A stretch of 37,167 nt of DNA from an uncultured Bacteroidota bacterium (GCA_903887005.1 CAISOH010000026.1:1-37167); one strand, 5' to 3'; shown: positions 25,746 through 34,525, numbered from the stretch's first letter. Translations and numbers: made by a program. Notes: generated by a model from the sequence alone, not told the origin.

Positions 25746-26490
25746 AATTGGTTCTGTAGCTCCCAAAGTTTTAACTAATGAAGGAGTTGCAAAAACTGAT
25801 AACTATAAAACTGAATTCAACAACGGAGCAACTGAATTCAAATTTGATTCAGGGATTTATGGGCATAAAGAAGTAAAAGAAAGACTGGTAACATTGCAGC
25901 AGGGTAAATGTTGCTTTTGCGAGTCGAAAATAAGGCATATATCTTATGGTGATGTAGAACATTACAGGCCAAAAGCCGGATGGGTACAAAATAATGAGCC
26001 AATTAATAAACCTGGTTATTACTGGCTCGCTTATGATTGGGACAACTTACTGTTATCTTGCCAACTTTGCAATCAGCAATTTAAGAAGAACTACTTTCCA
26101 TTACTAACTGAAAATAGCAGGGCAAGAAATCATAATGAGGATATAAATAATGAAGACCCGTTATTCATACATCCGGCAAATGAAAACCCTGAAGAATATA
26201 TTGAGTTTAATGAAGAAATGCCAATAGCGGTTGATAATAAAATCAGGGGGACTGTAACTATTACCAATCTTGGATTAGACAGAGAACTTTTAAATGAGCA
26301 ACGAAAGAAAACTTTGAATATGGTTAGCGATATATACAATTTAGCTAAAAATTTTCCTGATAATCCACCGGAACTCAAGAAGGTAGCAAAAGATAAAATA
26401 ACCAAATACCATGTAGATTCTGGAAGAGATGAAACTGAATACGCCTCCATGCTTCGATGTTTTTTCAGAAAGAACCCTATAGATTTTTAG
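25726..26490 (+). CDS. HNH endonuclease, PtuB/TIGR02646-like, partner of the upstream ATPase
   Basis: A 254-residue nuclease. Zinc ligands are C62-x2-C65 (KCCFCESKI) and C112-x2-C115 (SCQLCNQQ). The catalytic HNH part is DVEHYRPK (H79), WDNLLL (N107) and CN (N116) with K120. This is the arrangement of the HNH family found with retron Ec78 and Septu ATPases. The gene starts within the ATPase gene, implying coupled translation and a shared complex. It would degrade or nick nucleic acid when triggered by infection; specificity cannot be told. An AT-rich spacer separates it from the HdrB-like gene. Confidence 0.87.
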   Translation: MIQIRNKIGSVAPKVLTNEGVAKTDNYKTEFNNGATEFKFDSGIYGHKEVKERLVTLQQGKCCFCESKIRHISYGDVEHYRPKAGWVQNNEPINKPGYYWLAYDWDNLLLSCQLCNQQFKKNYFPLLTENSRARNHNEDINNEDPLFIHPANENPEEYIEFNEEMPIAVDNKIRGTVTITNLGLDRELLNEQRKKTLNMVSDIYNLAKNFPDNPPELKKVAKDKITKYHVDSGRDETEYASMLRCFFRKNPIDF

Positions 26491-26549
26491 ATGAGCTTAA
26501 ATCAGTAATATTTTGAATTTTGAATTTTAACTTTTGAATTTTTTAGTTT

Positions 26550-27326
26550 ATGTCCATAAAATCAATGGCTGAATATGCGGCGAACGGAGAAACCCCGGAA
26601 ATAGTTTTTTGGGTGGGTTGTGCCGGTAGCTTCGACCAGCGTGCACAAAAAATCACTAAAGCATTTGCCCAGATACTTGATAAGGTAGGTATTAAATTTG
26701 CGATACTTGGTAAGGAAGAAATGTGTACCGGCGACCCTGCGCGCAGAGCAGGTAATGAGTTCCTGTTCCAGATGATGGCGTATAATAATATTCATACACT
26801 GAATACTTACGGCATTAAAAAGGTGGTAACGATTTGCCCGCATTGCTTTAATATCTTTAAGAATGAATATCCTGCCCTTGGAGGAAATTACGAGGTAATG
26901 CACCACACTACTTTTTTACAACAATTGATAAATGAAGGCCGCATAAAACTGAAAGACGGCGGCGCATTCAAAGGCAAAACAATCACTTATCACGATAGCT
27001 GTTACCTGGGCAGGGGCAATGGTATCTATGAAGCTCCACGCGAAGTTTTGCAGGCATTTGATACACAGCTTGTGGAAATGAAAAGCTGCCGCAGCAATGG
27101 TATGTGTTGCGGTGCAGGTGGGGCTCAGATGTTCAAAGAAGAAGAAGCAGGTACAACAAGAGTGAATTTTGAACGGGCAAATCAGGCTATGGAAACCGGA
27201 GCTACGGTAATAGCCTCCAACTGCCCGTTTTGTATGACTATGCTGACAGATGGCGTAAAGAATAAGGAAAAGGAAGATTCGGTGAAGGTGCTGGATATTG
27301 CTGAAATGGTGGCGATGTCTTTGTAA
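26550..27326 (+). CDS. HdrB-like CCG-domain iron-sulfur protein
   Basis: A 258-residue cytoplasmic protein with two cysteine-rich CCG domains, as in heterodisulfide reductase subunit B and LutA/GlpC-type redox proteins. Visible ligands are C24, C59, CPHC at 96-99, C151, C180, CCG at 186-188 and CPFC at 225-228. It should bind an unusual [4Fe-4S] cluster and work with the HdrD-like membrane protein encoded at 22925. The intervening ATPase/HNH pair breaks up what is normally a compact operon. Whether it keeps a promoter of its own in the AT-rich spacer is unclear. Confidence 0.85.
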   Translation: MSIKSMAEYAANGETPEIVFWVGCAGSFDQRAQKITKAFAQILDKVGIKFAILGKEEMCTGDPARRAGNEFLFQMMAYNNIHTLNTYGIKKVVTICPHCFNIFKNEYPALGGNYEVMHHTTFLQQLINEGRIKLKDGGAFKGKTITYHDSCYLGRGNGIYEAPREVLQAFDTQLVEMKSCRSNGMCCGAGGAQMFKEEEAGTTRVNFERANQAMETGATVIASNCPFCMTMLTDGVKNKEKEDSVKVLDIAEMVAMSL

Positions 27327-27454
27327 AGTCAAAATTCAAAAGTCAAAACCCAAAAGTTTACCGCGACTTAATAAACTCTCTGGCATAATTTTAATAGAAT
27401 ATAGCTGCAACTCCATAAATTTACGTTATTGGGGATATAGGTGAATTTATTATT

Positions 27455-27817
27455 ATGAAAAACAAAACATTAGTACTCGGAGCATCAGAAAACCCAGAAC
27501 GATATAGCAATAAAGCTATCCTGAAATTATTAAGTAAGGGGTACGAAGTAGTAGCTATAGGTAAAAAAGCAGGAAAGGTAAAGAATGTAGAAATACAGAC
27601 ACAGCCAGTGAAAACCGATGATATTGATACAGTAACCCTTTATCTTAATCCTCTTCATCAACAACCATATTACGATTACATCCGTTCCTTAAAACCCCGC
27701 CGTATTATCTTTAATCCCGGCGCCGAAAATGAAGAACTGGAAAGCCTTGCCGCACAAGATGGTATTGATATTCTTGAAGCTTGTACGTTGGTTATGTTGG
27801 GAACAGGGCAGTATTGA
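27455..27817 (+). CDS. CoA-binding domain protein
   Basis: A 120-residue single-domain protein of the CoA_binding_2 (YccU-like) type with a Rossmann-like fold. Evidence is LVLGASENPERYSNKAI near the N-terminus, the parallel strand/helix pattern (YEVVAIG, VTLYLN, RIIFNPGAENEEL) and the conserved EACTLVMLGTG end. It probably binds CoA or a nucleotide; no physiological role is established for the family. TAAATTTA at 27416-27423 is a near match to the -7 box, 31 bases upstream. Confidence 0.85.
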   Translation: MKNKTLVLGASENPERYSNKAILKLLSKGYEVVAIGKKAGKVKNVEIQTQPVKTDDIDTVTLYLNPLHQQPYYDYIRSLKPRRIIFNPGAENEELESLAAQDGIDILEACTLVMLGTGQY

Positions 27818-27915
27818 GATTAAGGCAAAAGTTAAAAGTGAAAACCAAAAAGTTTTTCTATTGTACCCAAGAAAGTTCCTGATATTTACGTCTATATAGT
27901 AAAGGGGTAAATCAA

Positions 27916-28701
27916 ATGTCAACATCTAAAGCCGCACCAGTCATTTTCCTGAAATCCATTATTGGGTTATTTGCCTTTGTTTTCATTCAAACTTCTATTT
28001 TACAAGCACAAGAAATAAGAGGCAGAATACTTGATGAAAAAAAAGAACCGCTACCAAGCGCAGTAATACAAGTATATCAGAATGGGATTTTTAAAGGTGG
28101 CGGTGTAACGGATTACGATGGTGATTATATGATCGGACGATTGGCTACCGGAGATTACGATATTTTAGTAATCTATGCACGCTTCGATTCTCTAATTATT
28201 AAAACAGTCAAAGTAAATGAAAGCCAGATAACAACTCTGAATAGTGTACTAGAACTACCACAATGGCATAGGCATAGGCATAGCCATATTACAACTTATT
28301 ATTCTTCTATTTCCGGTGCAATTACTGGACAAATACTTGATAACAAGAAAAACCCCTTAAGGGCTTTATTGCAAGCATTTCAAAATAACAAATTAATAGC
28401 GCTCGTTGAAACAGATATTGATGGTTATTATTATTTCAATCAAATAGAACCTGGATTTTATAATTTGAAAATAAAATGTAAAAAATATAGAGAAACTGTC
28501 GCTAATGCAGTAATAGTTACACAAGATAATATTTCAACAGTAAACATTAATCTTGAATTGGGCAACGATACTTGTTCAACCCCGAGCATAAAGCAATATT
28601 CGCCTTCGTCCATACAAACTGATCATGATTTCAATAAACTGATAAATAAAATGGTTGAAGATATTGTACCAATGGAGAATTATCAATATCAGCAAAAATG
28701 A
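27916..28701 (+). CDS. Exported protein with two carboxypeptidase-regulatory-like domains
   Basis: A 261-residue exported protein. A signal peptide covers about residues 1-31 (ends ILQAQ). Two CarboxypepD_reg-like beta-sandwich domains follow, at about 32-115 (IRGRILDEKKEPLPSAVIQV, TDYDGDYMIGRLATGDYDI) and 135-220 (ITGQILDNKKNPLRAL, DIDGYYYFNQIEPGFY), joined by a His/Arg-rich linker (QWHRHRHSH). The TonB box and beta-barrel normally attached to such domains are absent, and so is a T9SS tail. It is probably periplasmic or surface-located. The frame continues open for 57 codons after the stop. Confidence 0.8.
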   Translation: MSTSKAAPVIFLKSIIGLFAFVFIQTSILQAQEIRGRILDEKKEPLPSAVIQVYQNGIFKGGGVTDYDGDYMIGRLATGDYDILVIYARFDSLIIKTVKVNESQITTLNSVLELPQWHRHRHSHITTYYSSISGAITGQILDNKKNPLRALLQAFQNNKLIALVETDIDGYYYFNQIEPGFYNLKIKCKKYRETVANAVIVTQDNISTVNINLELGNDTCSTPSIKQYSPSSIQTDHDFNKLINKMVEDIVPMENYQYQQK

Positions 28702-28884
28702 CCCCCACAAACGAAATCAACAGCCAACGGAGAAGACCATGCTACTTTGAAAAACGGTACGATCAAAAATCAAACAAAACAATTGGTGCAAACAGAAATC
28801 AAACTTGACATGGACAACCCCACCAAAAGAACCTACACCCGCGAAGAAATAAACAACATGCCCACCAGGTAATCCAACCAGTTA

Positions 28885-28911
28885 ACCTTTTAACCCTTTA
28901 ACCCTTTAACC
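28885..28911. repeat. Short tandem repeat (TTTAACCC units)
   Basis: Three to four copies of a TTTAACC-type unit lie just beyond the 3' end of anmK. Simple spacer repetition; no function is evident. Confidence 0.7.
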
Positions 28912-28915
28912 ATAA

Positions 28916-29998
28916 TCACCCCAGCCACAACGCCCCGCCTACGCTATCCCTGCTGGCGCCTGTAACGCTGCTGAGCACATTTACTTCTTCCCGCCACCTG
29001 AGCGTGCCTATCAGTGCCATTACCAGGGCTTCTTTATATTTCACCACATTCGCGTCTGGCACCACTACAGTTACTTTATAAGGAGTCAGCAGCTTCTGTA
29101 ATTGCGCAATTAAAAAGACATTGAAAGCTCCGCCGCCGGTAGCTAATAGTGTTGCATGGTCCTTCCTGTGCGGATGTTGTTTTACTGCTTCTGCTATCTG
29201 CTCGGCAATGTGTTGGGTAGCCGTATGCAGCAGGTCAAAATTTTTGTGACTGCTTTCTAATAATTTCGGGAACACCAGGTCTCGTGCGGCCTCATTACTC
29301 AACGATTTAGGCGGTTGCTGCTGGTAGTAATCACCGTTATTCAGTTCGTCAAGTACATTTACTAATAAGCCTCCCCTGGCAGCCATAGCGCCGTCCTTGT
29401 CCATCGCTTCACCTTCCATTTCTGCCAGGGCATTTAAAATCTGGTTTGCCGGGCATATATCAAATGCCAGTAAAGATCCCTTATGTGGCACAGTAATATT
29501 GGCTATGCCTCCTATATTCAGCAGATAATCATAATTGCTGAATAACAGCTTATCCCCAATAGGTACTATAGGAGCGCCTTGCCCATCCAGCGCCACATCC
29601 ATTGCCCGAAGGTCACTGATTACAGGTAAGCCTGTAATAGCCGCTATTGCAGCGCCATCGCCTACCTGGAAGGTAGTATTATTTTCCGGCTCATGAAAAA
29701 CCGTATGCCCATGCGATGCTATAAAATGCACCTTATGACTTAACTCATACTGCGCAATAAATTCGTTTATTCTTTCCCCCAGATACTTTCCATATCCGGT
29801 ATGCAACTTTAAAAAATCACTTACATTAATATCTGACGCATGTTGCAATGCCGTTATCCATTTATCGCTATAAGGAAGACAATCCGCCTGCAGTATCTCA
29901 TAGCTCCACTGCCCTCTAACCTCCTCCAATTGAACATACGCTATATCCAGTCCATCCAAAGAACTGCCTGACATCAACCCGATAACTTTATAAACCAT
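28916..29998 (-). CDS. anmK: Anhydro-N-acetylmuramic acid kinase
   Basis: A 360-residue enzyme that phosphorylates and opens 1,6-anhydro-MurNAc to MurNAc-6-phosphate in peptidoglycan recycling. The N-terminal phosphate loop GLMSGSSLDGLDI, HGHTVFHEP, FQVGDGAAIA, LNIGGIANIT and the late ATGGGAFN motif are all characteristic of AnmK, and the length is normal. It precedes no obvious partner gene; surE lies upstream on the same strand about 120 bases away across an AT-rich repetitive spacer. Confidence 0.95.
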   Translation of the reverse strand: MVYKVIGLMSGSSLDGLDIAYVQLEEVRGQWSYEILQADCLPYSDKWITALQHASDINVSDFLKLHTGYGKYLGERINEFIAQYELSHKVHFIASHGHTVFHEPENNTTFQVGDGAAIAAITGLPVISDLRAMDVALDGQGAPIVPIGDKLLFSNYDYLLNIGGIANITVPHKGSLLAFDICPANQILNALAEMEGEAMDKDGAMAARGGLLVNVLDELNNGDYYQQQPPKSLSNEAARDLVFPKLLESSHKNFDLLHTATQHIAEQIAEAVKQHPHRKDHATLLATGGGAFNVFLIAQLQKLLTPYKVTVVVPDANVVKYKEALVMALIGTLRWREEVNVLSSVTGASRDSVGGALWLG

Positions 29999-30006
29999 GC
30001 TGCAAA

Positions 30007-30117
30007 AATAGAAATTTGTAATTGGGAAATTGATGATTGGAATTAGGAATTTGTAATCGGGAATTTGGATTGCTACCTGAACTTTTTGGTTTTAACTTTT
30101 AAATTTTGACTTAAAGT
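30007..30117. repeat. Degenerate AT-rich spacer repeats
   Basis: The surE-anmK spacer is built of imperfect copies of GGAATTTGTAAT and TTTTAACTTTT/AAATTTTGA units. Similar runs occur at 26513-26548, 27327-27355, 27822-27857 and 30903-30932. Confidence 0.6.
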
Positions 30118-30897
30118 TTACAAATCCCATTCGCTCTCCAGCCACTCTTTCATTTTCAAATCTGTAAAGTCTATTTTAATGGGGACTATTGACGCAAAGC
30201 CTTCATTAAGGGCATCCACATCTGTTCCCGGCTCTTTATCCATGAATATGAATTTACCGGTCATCCAATAATAATCCTTTCCGCGCGGGTCAACCCTGTG
30301 CTCGAATTCTTCCGCCCACCTTGCATTCGCTTGCCGGCATATTTTCATGCCCTTAAATGTTTCCTTAGTAACTATCGGAATATTCACATTCAGTAAAATA
30401 TGAGGTGGCATCTTTTGGGCAAGCATCCGTTGGGTAAGGTCGCGCGCAACCATTCCTGCTACCGTAAAATCTGCGTCAAATTTATAATCCAGTAAGGACA
30501 GCCCGATAGAAGGCACCCCCTCTATGGCTGCTTCCATAGCGGCGCTCATAGTACCTGAGTAGATAATATTGATAGAATGATTGGCGCCATGGTTTATGCC
30601 GCTAAGGCATATATCGGGCCTTTTGTGCAGTATTTTATCGCGCGCCAGTTTCACACAATCGGCGGGGGTACCGCTGCACTGCCATGATTCCACTCCTTCC
30701 CCTTCAAACACATGCACCTTATTAAGCCGGAGCGGATCGCCAATAGTTATCGCATGTCCCATACCCGATTGAGGGCTATCGGGCGCTACTACAATTACCT
30801 GTCCTAAATCTTTTACCGCCTCTACCAATGCCAGAATGCCCGGAGATGTTATACCGTCATCGTTAGTAATAAGGATAACGGGCTTTTGTTTGTTCAT
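30118..30897 (-). CDS. surE: 5'/3'-nucleotidase SurE
   Basis: A 259-residue metal-dependent phosphatase acting on nucleoside monophosphates. Family motifs are ITNDDGITSPGI (metal-binding Asp pair) near residues 10-20, VVAPDSPQSGMGHAIT, SGTPADCV, and SGINHGANHSINIIYSGT (metal-binding Asn). The start is taken at the ATG at 30897 (MNKQKPVILITNDDG); an ATG 18 bases upstream would add six residues with no family support. Divergent from the second ATPase/HNH pair. Confidence 0.95.
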   Translation of the reverse strand: MNKQKPVILITNDDGITSPGILALVEAVKDLGQVIVVAPDSPQSGMGHAITIGDPLRLNKVHVFEGEGVESWQCSGTPADCVKLARDKILHKRPDICLSGINHGANHSINIIYSGTMSAAMEAAIEGVPSIGLSLLDYKFDADFTVAGMVARDLTQRMLAQKMPPHILLNVNIPIVTKETFKGMKICRQANARWAEEFEHRVDPRGKDYYWMTGKFIFMDKEPGTDVDALNEGFASIVPIKIDFTDLKMKEWLESEWDL

Positions 30898-31059
30898 GGT
30901 TAATTCAAAAGTCAAAAATCAAAATTCAAAAGAGTGGTTGATACCTCTCTAAATCATGCTACAAAGATAAGCACAATACTGGCCGTTGATAATATTATTA
31001 AGTAACCTTGCTTAGGAATCTGGCTTTAGTTATTTATCTTTATACCTTAAAATTTATCA

Positions 31060-32436
31060 ATGAAAATTTCTAAAATAGAAATTAAGGATTTTCACCAATT
31101 CAAGGATTTAACTATTGACCTGACTTATCCTAAAGGTCATGCAAAAGAGGGACAACCTTTGAGTAAGGTTTGCTTTATAGGACAAAGCGGTACAGGGAAA
31201 ACAAGTATATTGGAGTTGATTCCGAAATTCTTATATAATTACGATACACAACTCATTGAAAAATCTAATTACGACTTGAATTTAGAGAATATAGAAATCA
31301 CTGTCGTATTTGGCAACAAAAATGAATACGAAAGCAAAATAAGGTTCAACTCGCATAAAGGCAACAGAGAATATTTAAGCGGCTGGGAATGGGGTGAAAA
31401 CAAACATGCAAATGAAGAAGTAAATTATGAAATCGTTGCTGATTTTCTTGATAACAAATGGATTAATGGAACATCAACTAAGCCTATCTATTTTCCAGCA
31501 AATCTGAATTTCGATATGGAAATAAAGATGGGCGACTCTTTAATAGACACTGAAATAATTGATTTCAGTACACAAAAAGTTGCATTGGTCTGGAATTTAA
31601 TTTTAGAAAAAGTAAAAAAATATCAAGAAAAGGAACTTCAGATAAGACAGGAATTATCCAAAATCGTTGAGCAATACTCTGATAACTTAGATATCATAAG
31701 AACAGAGCTCAAAAAGCTCGAAGATTGGAAAGAAAGAGAATTTAACCCTATTAAGGATATAGCGGATCATTGTCTTGATGAATTGTTGTTACCTTTCAAG
31801 TTGAAAGTAAAAACCGAACTTGACATCAAGATAAAAGACGATATTGGATTTATCAAATTAGTAGACGTTGCTAAAAAAGAAATACCGGATAGTTTATGGA
31901 GCACAGGAACTAAACAAGTAGTTTTAAGTGCAATGCCTTTATACCTCTTAAAGCCAAATCATACTATCATATTGTTTGATGAACCGGAACGCTCTTTGTA
32001 TCCAGATATGCAACGATTTATTGTTGAATATTATTCCTCATTTACAAAAAAATGTCAATTTATTTATGCTACACATTCGCCAATTATTGCTTCCAATTTT
32101 GAACCTTGGGAAATCGTGGAGCTAAAGTTTAATGAAGCTGGAAAAATATACAGGGAACTGTATTATGATGGTGAAAACCATATTAATAATTACAAATGGA
32201 ATCCTAGGTATATGCGATGGGATGATATTCTGCAACGTATTTTCGATATGGAAAGTGATGGCAGTCCCGCACGGAAACAAAAGCTGGATGAATTAGCTAT
32301 GAATAATGTGAAATTTAAGAAACTAAAACAAGCTGGTAAAGAAGATAGCGATGAAGCTAAGAGTATCCTGAAAAATATCAGCCACTTATCCAAAGACCTT
32401 TCACAATGGGATTTAAAGAATTATGCAAAAGATTGA
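31060..32436 (+). CDS. AAA family ATPase of a second, diverged ATPase/HNH module
   Basis: A 458-residue SMC/OLD-like ATPase. Walker A is G41QSGTGKTS49, the signature region is WSTGTKQ at 280-286, Walker B is TIILFDEPE at 302-310, and the switch histidine is ATHSP at 337-341. A coiled-coil stretch lies at about 175-225. The C-terminal region (380-458) is charged and helical, analogous to PtuA tails. It shares architecture but little sequence with the ATPase at 24330, and overlaps its downstream gene by 14 bases. It is probably the motor or sensor of a defence module; this is inferred from domain order and gene pairing. Confidence 0.8.
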   Translation: MKISKIEIKDFHQFKDLTIDLTYPKGHAKEGQPLSKVCFIGQSGTGKTSILELIPKFLYNYDTQLIEKSNYDLNLENIEITVVFGNKNEYESKIRFNSHKGNREYLSGWEWGENKHANEEVNYEIVADFLDNKWINGTSTKPIYFPANLNFDMEIKMGDSLIDTEIIDFSTQKVALVWNLILEKVKKYQEKELQIRQELSKIVEQYSDNLDIIRTELKKLEDWKEREFNPIKDIADHCLDELLLPFKLKVKTELDIKIKDDIGFIKLVDVAKKEIPDSLWSTGTKQVVLSAMPLYLLKPNHTIILFDEPERSLYPDMQRFIVEYYSSFTKKCQFIYATHSPIIASNFEPWEIVELKFNEAGKIYRELYYDGENHINNYKWNPRYMRWDDILQRIFDMESDGSPARKQKLDELAMNNVKFKKLKQAGKEDSDEAKSILKNISHLSKDLSQWDLKNYAKD

Positions 32437-33076
32437 CAAAACTGCAGATAAAATCCTGTCAACAAAATATAAAAGCTGGCTGGATAAACTGATTGAAGAA
32501 AACACCATACATGATGGAAGGTACTGTTACTATTATGATGATATAGTAATGAATTTGTTCAAATGCCAGTCAGGCGTTTGCACTTATACTGAGATGTATA
32601 TTTGCCCAACAGAGTTGTATGCGAACGGGAACTGGACAAAAGGAAGATATAAAATACCGGATAATGCTGAATATAAACGAATAGACCACTTAGGTGAATT
32701 AGAGCATTTGGATGCAGAAGATAAAAAGTTGCATTACTGGAATTGGGACAATCTTTTTATGATTCATGCAAAAATAAACAGCATTAAATCTGATGCTGTA
32801 TTAGTGCCTTATTTAAAACCCGACTTAGAAGATTATTTTCCTGAAAAATATTTTGATTACGATGATGAGACTCACCGTTTCATACCCAATACGGATATAG
32901 AAGACCCTATTATTACTAAAGAAATTCAAAACATGATTGACAAGGTATTATACCTCAATCATGGTGTGGTAAGAAATGAAAGAAGGGACTATATCAATGT
33001 TATCAGGGACAAAAGAGAAAGAGGCGAACCCTATGTTATTGATAGATTCTTCACTTCCATTAAATGGACGCTCTAA
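32423..33076 (+). CDS. Diverged HNH-like nuclease partner with a degenerate zinc site
   Basis: A 217-residue protein. It aligns by eye with the PtuB-type nuclease at 25726: GVCTYTE (50-56) against KCCFCE, GELEHLD (91-97) against GDVEHYR, WNWDNLFM (106-113) against YDWDNLLL, and HAKINSIKSD (115-124) against CQLCNQQFKK. The catalytic H95 and the N110 and N119 positions are kept, but three of the four zinc-ligand cysteines are lost (only C53 remains). It may be a zinc-free HNH nuclease or an inactive derivative. Coupled to the upstream ATPase by a 14-base overlap and followed by a strong terminator. Function is inferred. Confidence 0.65.
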   Translation: MQKIDKTADKILSTKYKSWLDKLIEENTIHDGRYCYYYDDIVMNLFKCQSGVCTYTEMYICPTELYANGNWTKGRYKIPDNAEYKRIDHLGELEHLDAEDKKLHYWNWDNLFMIHAKINSIKSDAVLVPYLKPDLEDYFPEKYFDYDDETHRFIPNTDIEDPIITKEIQNMIDKVLYLNHGVVRNERRDYINVIRDKRERGEPYVIDRFFTSIKWTL

Positions 33077-33245
33077 TAAGAATCTAATCACTAGTAACCT
33101 CCGCAACTATGGTTAATGATTTCAGGTGGAGGAAGTAAGGAAATGTCTCACCTCATCGAATATTACTTGCTATGATTTAAACTGTTAATTCAAATACCCT
33201 ATTCCCGGAATTACGAATGGAAAATGCTAACAGCCTAAAAACAAT

Positions 33246-33277
33246 GGCTGTCTCTTGTGTTTGAGACAGCCCTTTTT
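33246..33277 (+). terminator. Rho-independent terminator of the second ATPase/HNH module
   Basis: A 9-bp perfect stem GGCTGTCTC/GAGACAGCC with an 8-base loop followed by C-C-T5. It lies 170 bases after the nuclease stop, and convergent ilvE ends 23 bases further on. Confidence 0.85.
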
Positions 33278-33299
33278 CAAAAATATTCTTAATTGCAAA

Positions 33300-34370
33300 T
33301 TACACACTTACAGCCCAGCCATGAATATCAGTCTTGCGGCCATAGCGGATGTCTGCCAATTCCTTTTTGAGCCAGTTGGCCACTTCCCATGTTTCCATTG
33401 GAGGGAGCAGCATTTTATCTTCATGGAAGGTAAGCGCATATATGGGCGCTATGGATGCGGCGGTGCCGGTACCAAAGGCCTCTTTCAGTTGCCCGCTTCT
33501 GTAAGCTGCTTCTATTTCATCTATGCTTAACGGACGCTCTTCAACTATGATGCCCTTCTCGCGGAGCAAGGTAATAACACTGTCGCGGGTAACGCCTGCC
33601 AATATGGTATCCTGCGTAATATCAGGTGTTATTACCTTATCCCCTATTACAAAGAACACATTCATAGTGCCGATTTCCTGCACATATTTATGCTCAAAAC
33701 CATCTGTCCAGAGTATCTGGTCATAGCCCATTTTCTTTATCTGCTGTGTGGGATACATGCTCATGCCATAGTTGCCTGCCGCCTTGGTGAAGCCTATGCC
33801 ACCGGGGAAAGCTCGTACGTACTTGTCCTGCACATAGATAGATACCGGGTGATTGTAATAAGGCCCTGCCGGGCTGGTAATGATCATGAACATGAATTTT
33901 TCTGCCGGGCGAACACCGATAAACTCATCTATCGCCAGCATGAAGGGGCGGATATACAAGGAGGACTCCTCTCCGGTTGGTATCCAGTCGCGGTCAAGGT
34001 CAATTAACTTGCGCATACCTTCAATAAATATGTACTCAGGGACTTCCGGCATGGCCATACGCTCTGCGGAGCGGTTCATACGGGTCCAGTTATCATAAGG
34101 ACGGAATATGAGCGGATTGCCTTCCGGGTCTTTATATGCCTTGACGCCTTCAAATATCGCCTGGCCATAATGAAAAAACGTAGTCGCCGGGCTAAACGTC
34201 AGATCATGGAATGGCATTATTTCCGGTTGTTTCCAAACGCCATCTTCATAATATGCAACCAACATGTGGTCAGAATATGTTTTACCGAACTGAATATTAG
34301 AAGGGTCCAACTCGCCAATCCGGCTATTTTCCACTTTACTAACCTTAATGTCTAACGCAGTTACGATCAT
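33300..34370 (-). CDS. ilvE: Branched-chain amino acid aminotransferase
   Basis: A 356-residue PLP enzyme (fold type IV) that transaminates Leu, Ile and Val with 2-oxoglutarate. Features are FHYGQAIFEGVKAYK, NRSAERM, the PLP lysine in GGIGFTKAAGNYG (K196 in this numbering), QEIGTMNVFFV, LAGVTRDSV and EAFGTGTAASI, all standard for the BCAT-II type. The start is set at the ATG giving MIVTALDIKV; one three codons upstream is possible. Stands alone on the minus strand. Confidence 0.95.
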   Translation of the reverse strand: MIVTALDIKVSKVENSRIGELDPSNIQFGKTYSDHMLVAYYEDGVWKQPEIMPFHDLTFSPATTFFHYGQAIFEGVKAYKDPEGNPLIFRPYDNWTRMNRSAERMAMPEVPEYIFIEGMRKLIDLDRDWIPTGEESSLYIRPFMLAIDEFIGVRPAEKFMFMIITSPAGPYYNHPVSIYVQDKYVRAFPGGIGFTKAAGNYGMSMYPTQQIKKMGYDQILWTDGFEHKYVQEIGTMNVFFVIGDKVITPDITQDTILAGVTRDSVITLLREKGIIVEERPLSIDEIEAAYRSGQLKEAFGTGTAASIAPIYALTFHEDKMLLPPMETWEVANWLKKELADIRYGRKTDIHGWAVSV

Positions 34371-34489
34371 AATGCCCAAATTAAATTAATATTGTAAAGA
34401 TTATTTTTGCAAATAAACAACTTTTTTGGGGAAACCTTTATGATGGCGGTCAACTTTCGGTTTTTGAGATGATGCATTATTAGGGGAGA

Positions 34490-34525
34490 CGGAAGCATTC
34501 CGAATATGGAGGCGGAAGCATTCCG
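34490..34525. repeat. Duplicated 13-bp palindrome
   Basis: CGGAAGCATTCCG occurs at 34490-34502 and 34513-34525. Each copy is a small hairpin, and outer bases (AGACGG/CCGTCT) let the pair fold together. It lies in the promoter region of the gene at 34553. Confidence 0.65.

Noticed and set aside
24330-26490. Retron (Ec78-type) system, since its effector pair is ATPase plus HNH
   Set aside because: No reverse transcriptase gene and no msr/msd-like structure are present nearby, so a Septu-type module is the simpler reading.
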